NCBI GenBank assembly: GCA_026168455.1
Contig: CM047431.1
Coordinates: 56,226,539 to 56,290,538, forward strand
Direction: 5' to 3'
DNA from: Theocolax elegans
Taxonomy: Eukaryota; Arthropoda; Insecta; Hymenoptera; Cerocephalidae
DNA length: 64,000 bases
The position numbers were made by a program, and so were the translations under genes. Shown piece by piece: positions 62,161 to 64,000 of the stretch. The number at the start of each line of letters is the position of its first letter. Positions within the stretch are counted from its first letter, which is position 1. Under the pieces are notes generated by a model. It ran no database searches, was not told the origin of the DNA, and saw only the letters and a list, made by a program, of their open reading frames with translations.

Positions 62161-62937
62161 TCTGAAATAAATCCGATACGGCTTCTTTAGGAATTTAATA
62201 AACTTATGGTTTAAAAAAAAACTAATAATAATAAAATATATGTGTACCGTACCACGTATGCTATTATCCATTATACATAGGCTGCTATGTGTCTGGATAA
62301 TCTCGCGCGCCACGAATCTTTTTTCCTTTTGTGAACTGTACGGATGATATTCAGAGTTTCGTAATTTTCAAATATTCCTTTCTTTGTCCCACTGCAATGA
62401 ATAATAAGAGTAATATTCCGACGCGCGTGAAATTAAATTTTCTTTCTCTAAACAACGTATACGTTAATTAATTAATATCGTACGTTTATTAAAATCGTGC
62501 ATATAGATTTTGAAGGGTCAGTAAAGTGTAGCGTGTACTTACCACAAACGAAAATGAAGTTTATATAGTTCACGTTACTACATCGAAATCGATTAAAAAA
62601 TTTAATTCGTCATGCCTCCTCTTTCGTCTAGCCCAAGCAGAGAAAGTAACTGTAAATATTTGAATAGGAATTTTTACCCCCCGCACCTGTACCTTCGTTT
62701 AGAATTATATGTATATGTATGTATGTATACGTATATATAATATCGCTTATAAAAAAATACAACTTGCGTTTCTTCCTCAAATATAATATTTTTAATTTTA
62801 ATTAATCACTACACCATACAAGAAAATAATAAGAAATTCAATTTATTCTTAACGATATAATAATTTTATAATACATATTTGCTACGTTCGTTTCGTCGCG
62901 TAACAACTATACCTCTAAATTCTCGTACAGTTTAACT

Positions 62938-62974
<37 letters not shown>

Positions 62975-64000
62975 GTGGAATACTCATTTTTAACTTAGCG
63001 AATTCAGCAAAATCTACGCCGGATTTCACGTTGCTCCGCTCTTATTCCCTCAAAGCTTATCATGCTTTTTTTTCTCCTTTATGCAACGAATTAAAAATAT
63101 AATTGACTAATACGAGTGTATACGTAAATTAAGGTGAGACGGAAATTCGCCGTTGAACAATAATAAACCTTACGATCGAGTCAGCTGAAACTAGTAATTG
63201 TACACTATTAATTTTTCATTTAATTAAATATTTTTCCTCTCTCTCTCTCTATCTGTCACACTCGAGAGTGTAAAGTATTTAGAAATATGTACGTATACAT
63301 TAATAAATGAACGAAATAATAATATTCTTAAACATTAGTAACGATACAACCTAAAAGAAAAAAAAACTTCACTATATGTATTTATACCTTTCACGTAATT
63401 ACGCTAGGGTAGAAAATCATGATTACCATTCAATGCGACGAAGATAACGAATATATATATATATAAAGAGAAAAAAGAAAAAAAGAGACGTAACAGTAGT
63501 GGGTGCAACAACCATAACAAGAGACGGAAGGGAAAGAGAGAGAGAGAGAGGGAGACGTAGAGTGGGAGAGGGGAGGGTGGGAGGGAATTGATGAAAAACG
63601 CATCATTACGGTATTAGCTGTGGGAAACACATATGCCAATGTCATCGTATTGAAATTATTTATTTACATCGTTTAAAAACGTTGGTCGTCTCTCTCGGGG
63701 GCTTTTTTTTTGTTATAGGTACACGGTAAGTAAATCAATATTAATTATATCCACTTAATATTATGCACATATATTCAATTCCAATGTTTTCTAGGTCGCG
63801 TAGCGAATAATTTAGAACAATTGAAAAAAAATTGCACTATGGTTTTTTTCTTACTCTTTATTTTTATGTTTATCTTGTTCGGCGGACGGGCGTAATGTCG
63901 GGTTTCTCTTTTTCTTCCACTAATTATGTAATATAAATGACACTTTATTTATATCGATACGTACGGTATTGTCTAAATTTAATAATGTTAATTCCGGGAC
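62161..64000. other. Right end of window, no gene seen
   Basis: AT-rich with a long (TA)n tract at about 62940-62971, a purine-rich (GA)n/G-rich tract at about 63525-63590, and closely spaced splice-like signals at 63703-63731. Consistent with intron or upstream region of a gene to the right. Confidence 0.45.

Overview
This window is eukaryotic and reads as an insect nuclear genome, most likely a hymenopteran. It is strongly AT-rich, with long intergenic and intronic stretches full of (TA)n, (CA)n and (GT)n tracts. The genes are spliced with GT..AG introns and encode animal proteins. The order is inferred from the general look of the genes (for example the sina N-terminus), not proved. No bacterial operon, CRISPR array, rRNA or tRNA gene was seen.

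Layout. (1) 1-7.4 kb, + strand: the 3' end of an L-type voltage-gated calcium channel alpha-1 gene (Ca-alpha1D type), three exons ending at 7181; the channel core lies upstream of the window. (2) 7.4-14.4 kb: no convincing gene. (3) 14.56-18.53 kb, - strand: a complete eight-exon DNAJC2/zuotin (MPP11) gene with J domain, charged zuotin region and two SANT domains. (4) 19.7-23.9 kb, + strand: a complete sina (SIAH E3 ubiquitin ligase) gene, with a likely non-coding first exon at about 19.74-19.94 kb and an upstream ORF. It is divergent from DNAJC2. (5) 28.2-47.6 kb, + strand: a complete transketolase gene with two alternative coding first exons (28.4 and 36.3 kb) that enter the same seven downstream exons in the same phase. 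(6) 47.6-64 kb: no complete gene. GC-rich, CpG-containing blocks with good splice donors at 49.36, 50.40 and 53.05 kb look like 5' non-coding exons or promoters of a + strand gene whose coding part lies to the right.

The genes are housekeeping or developmental (chaperone on the ribosome, ubiquitin ligase, pentose phosphate enzyme, ion channel) and do not form a pathway. The unusual content is repeat structure: at least eight fold-back (palindromic) elements; a three-copy MITE-like family; three tandem segmental duplications (29.1-32.3, 49.4-54.5 and 56.3-60.1 kb); and two DNA-transposon-like insertions whose empty sites survive in the sister copy, so target-site duplications can be read directly (TA for the 691-bp element at 30.3 kb; CTCACAG for the 1150-bp element at 58.1 kb). 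I found no convincing undescribed biological system. The best leads are the dual first exons of transketolase, the duplicated promoter/5' exon block, and the nested palindromic elements. All repeat similarities were judged by eye.
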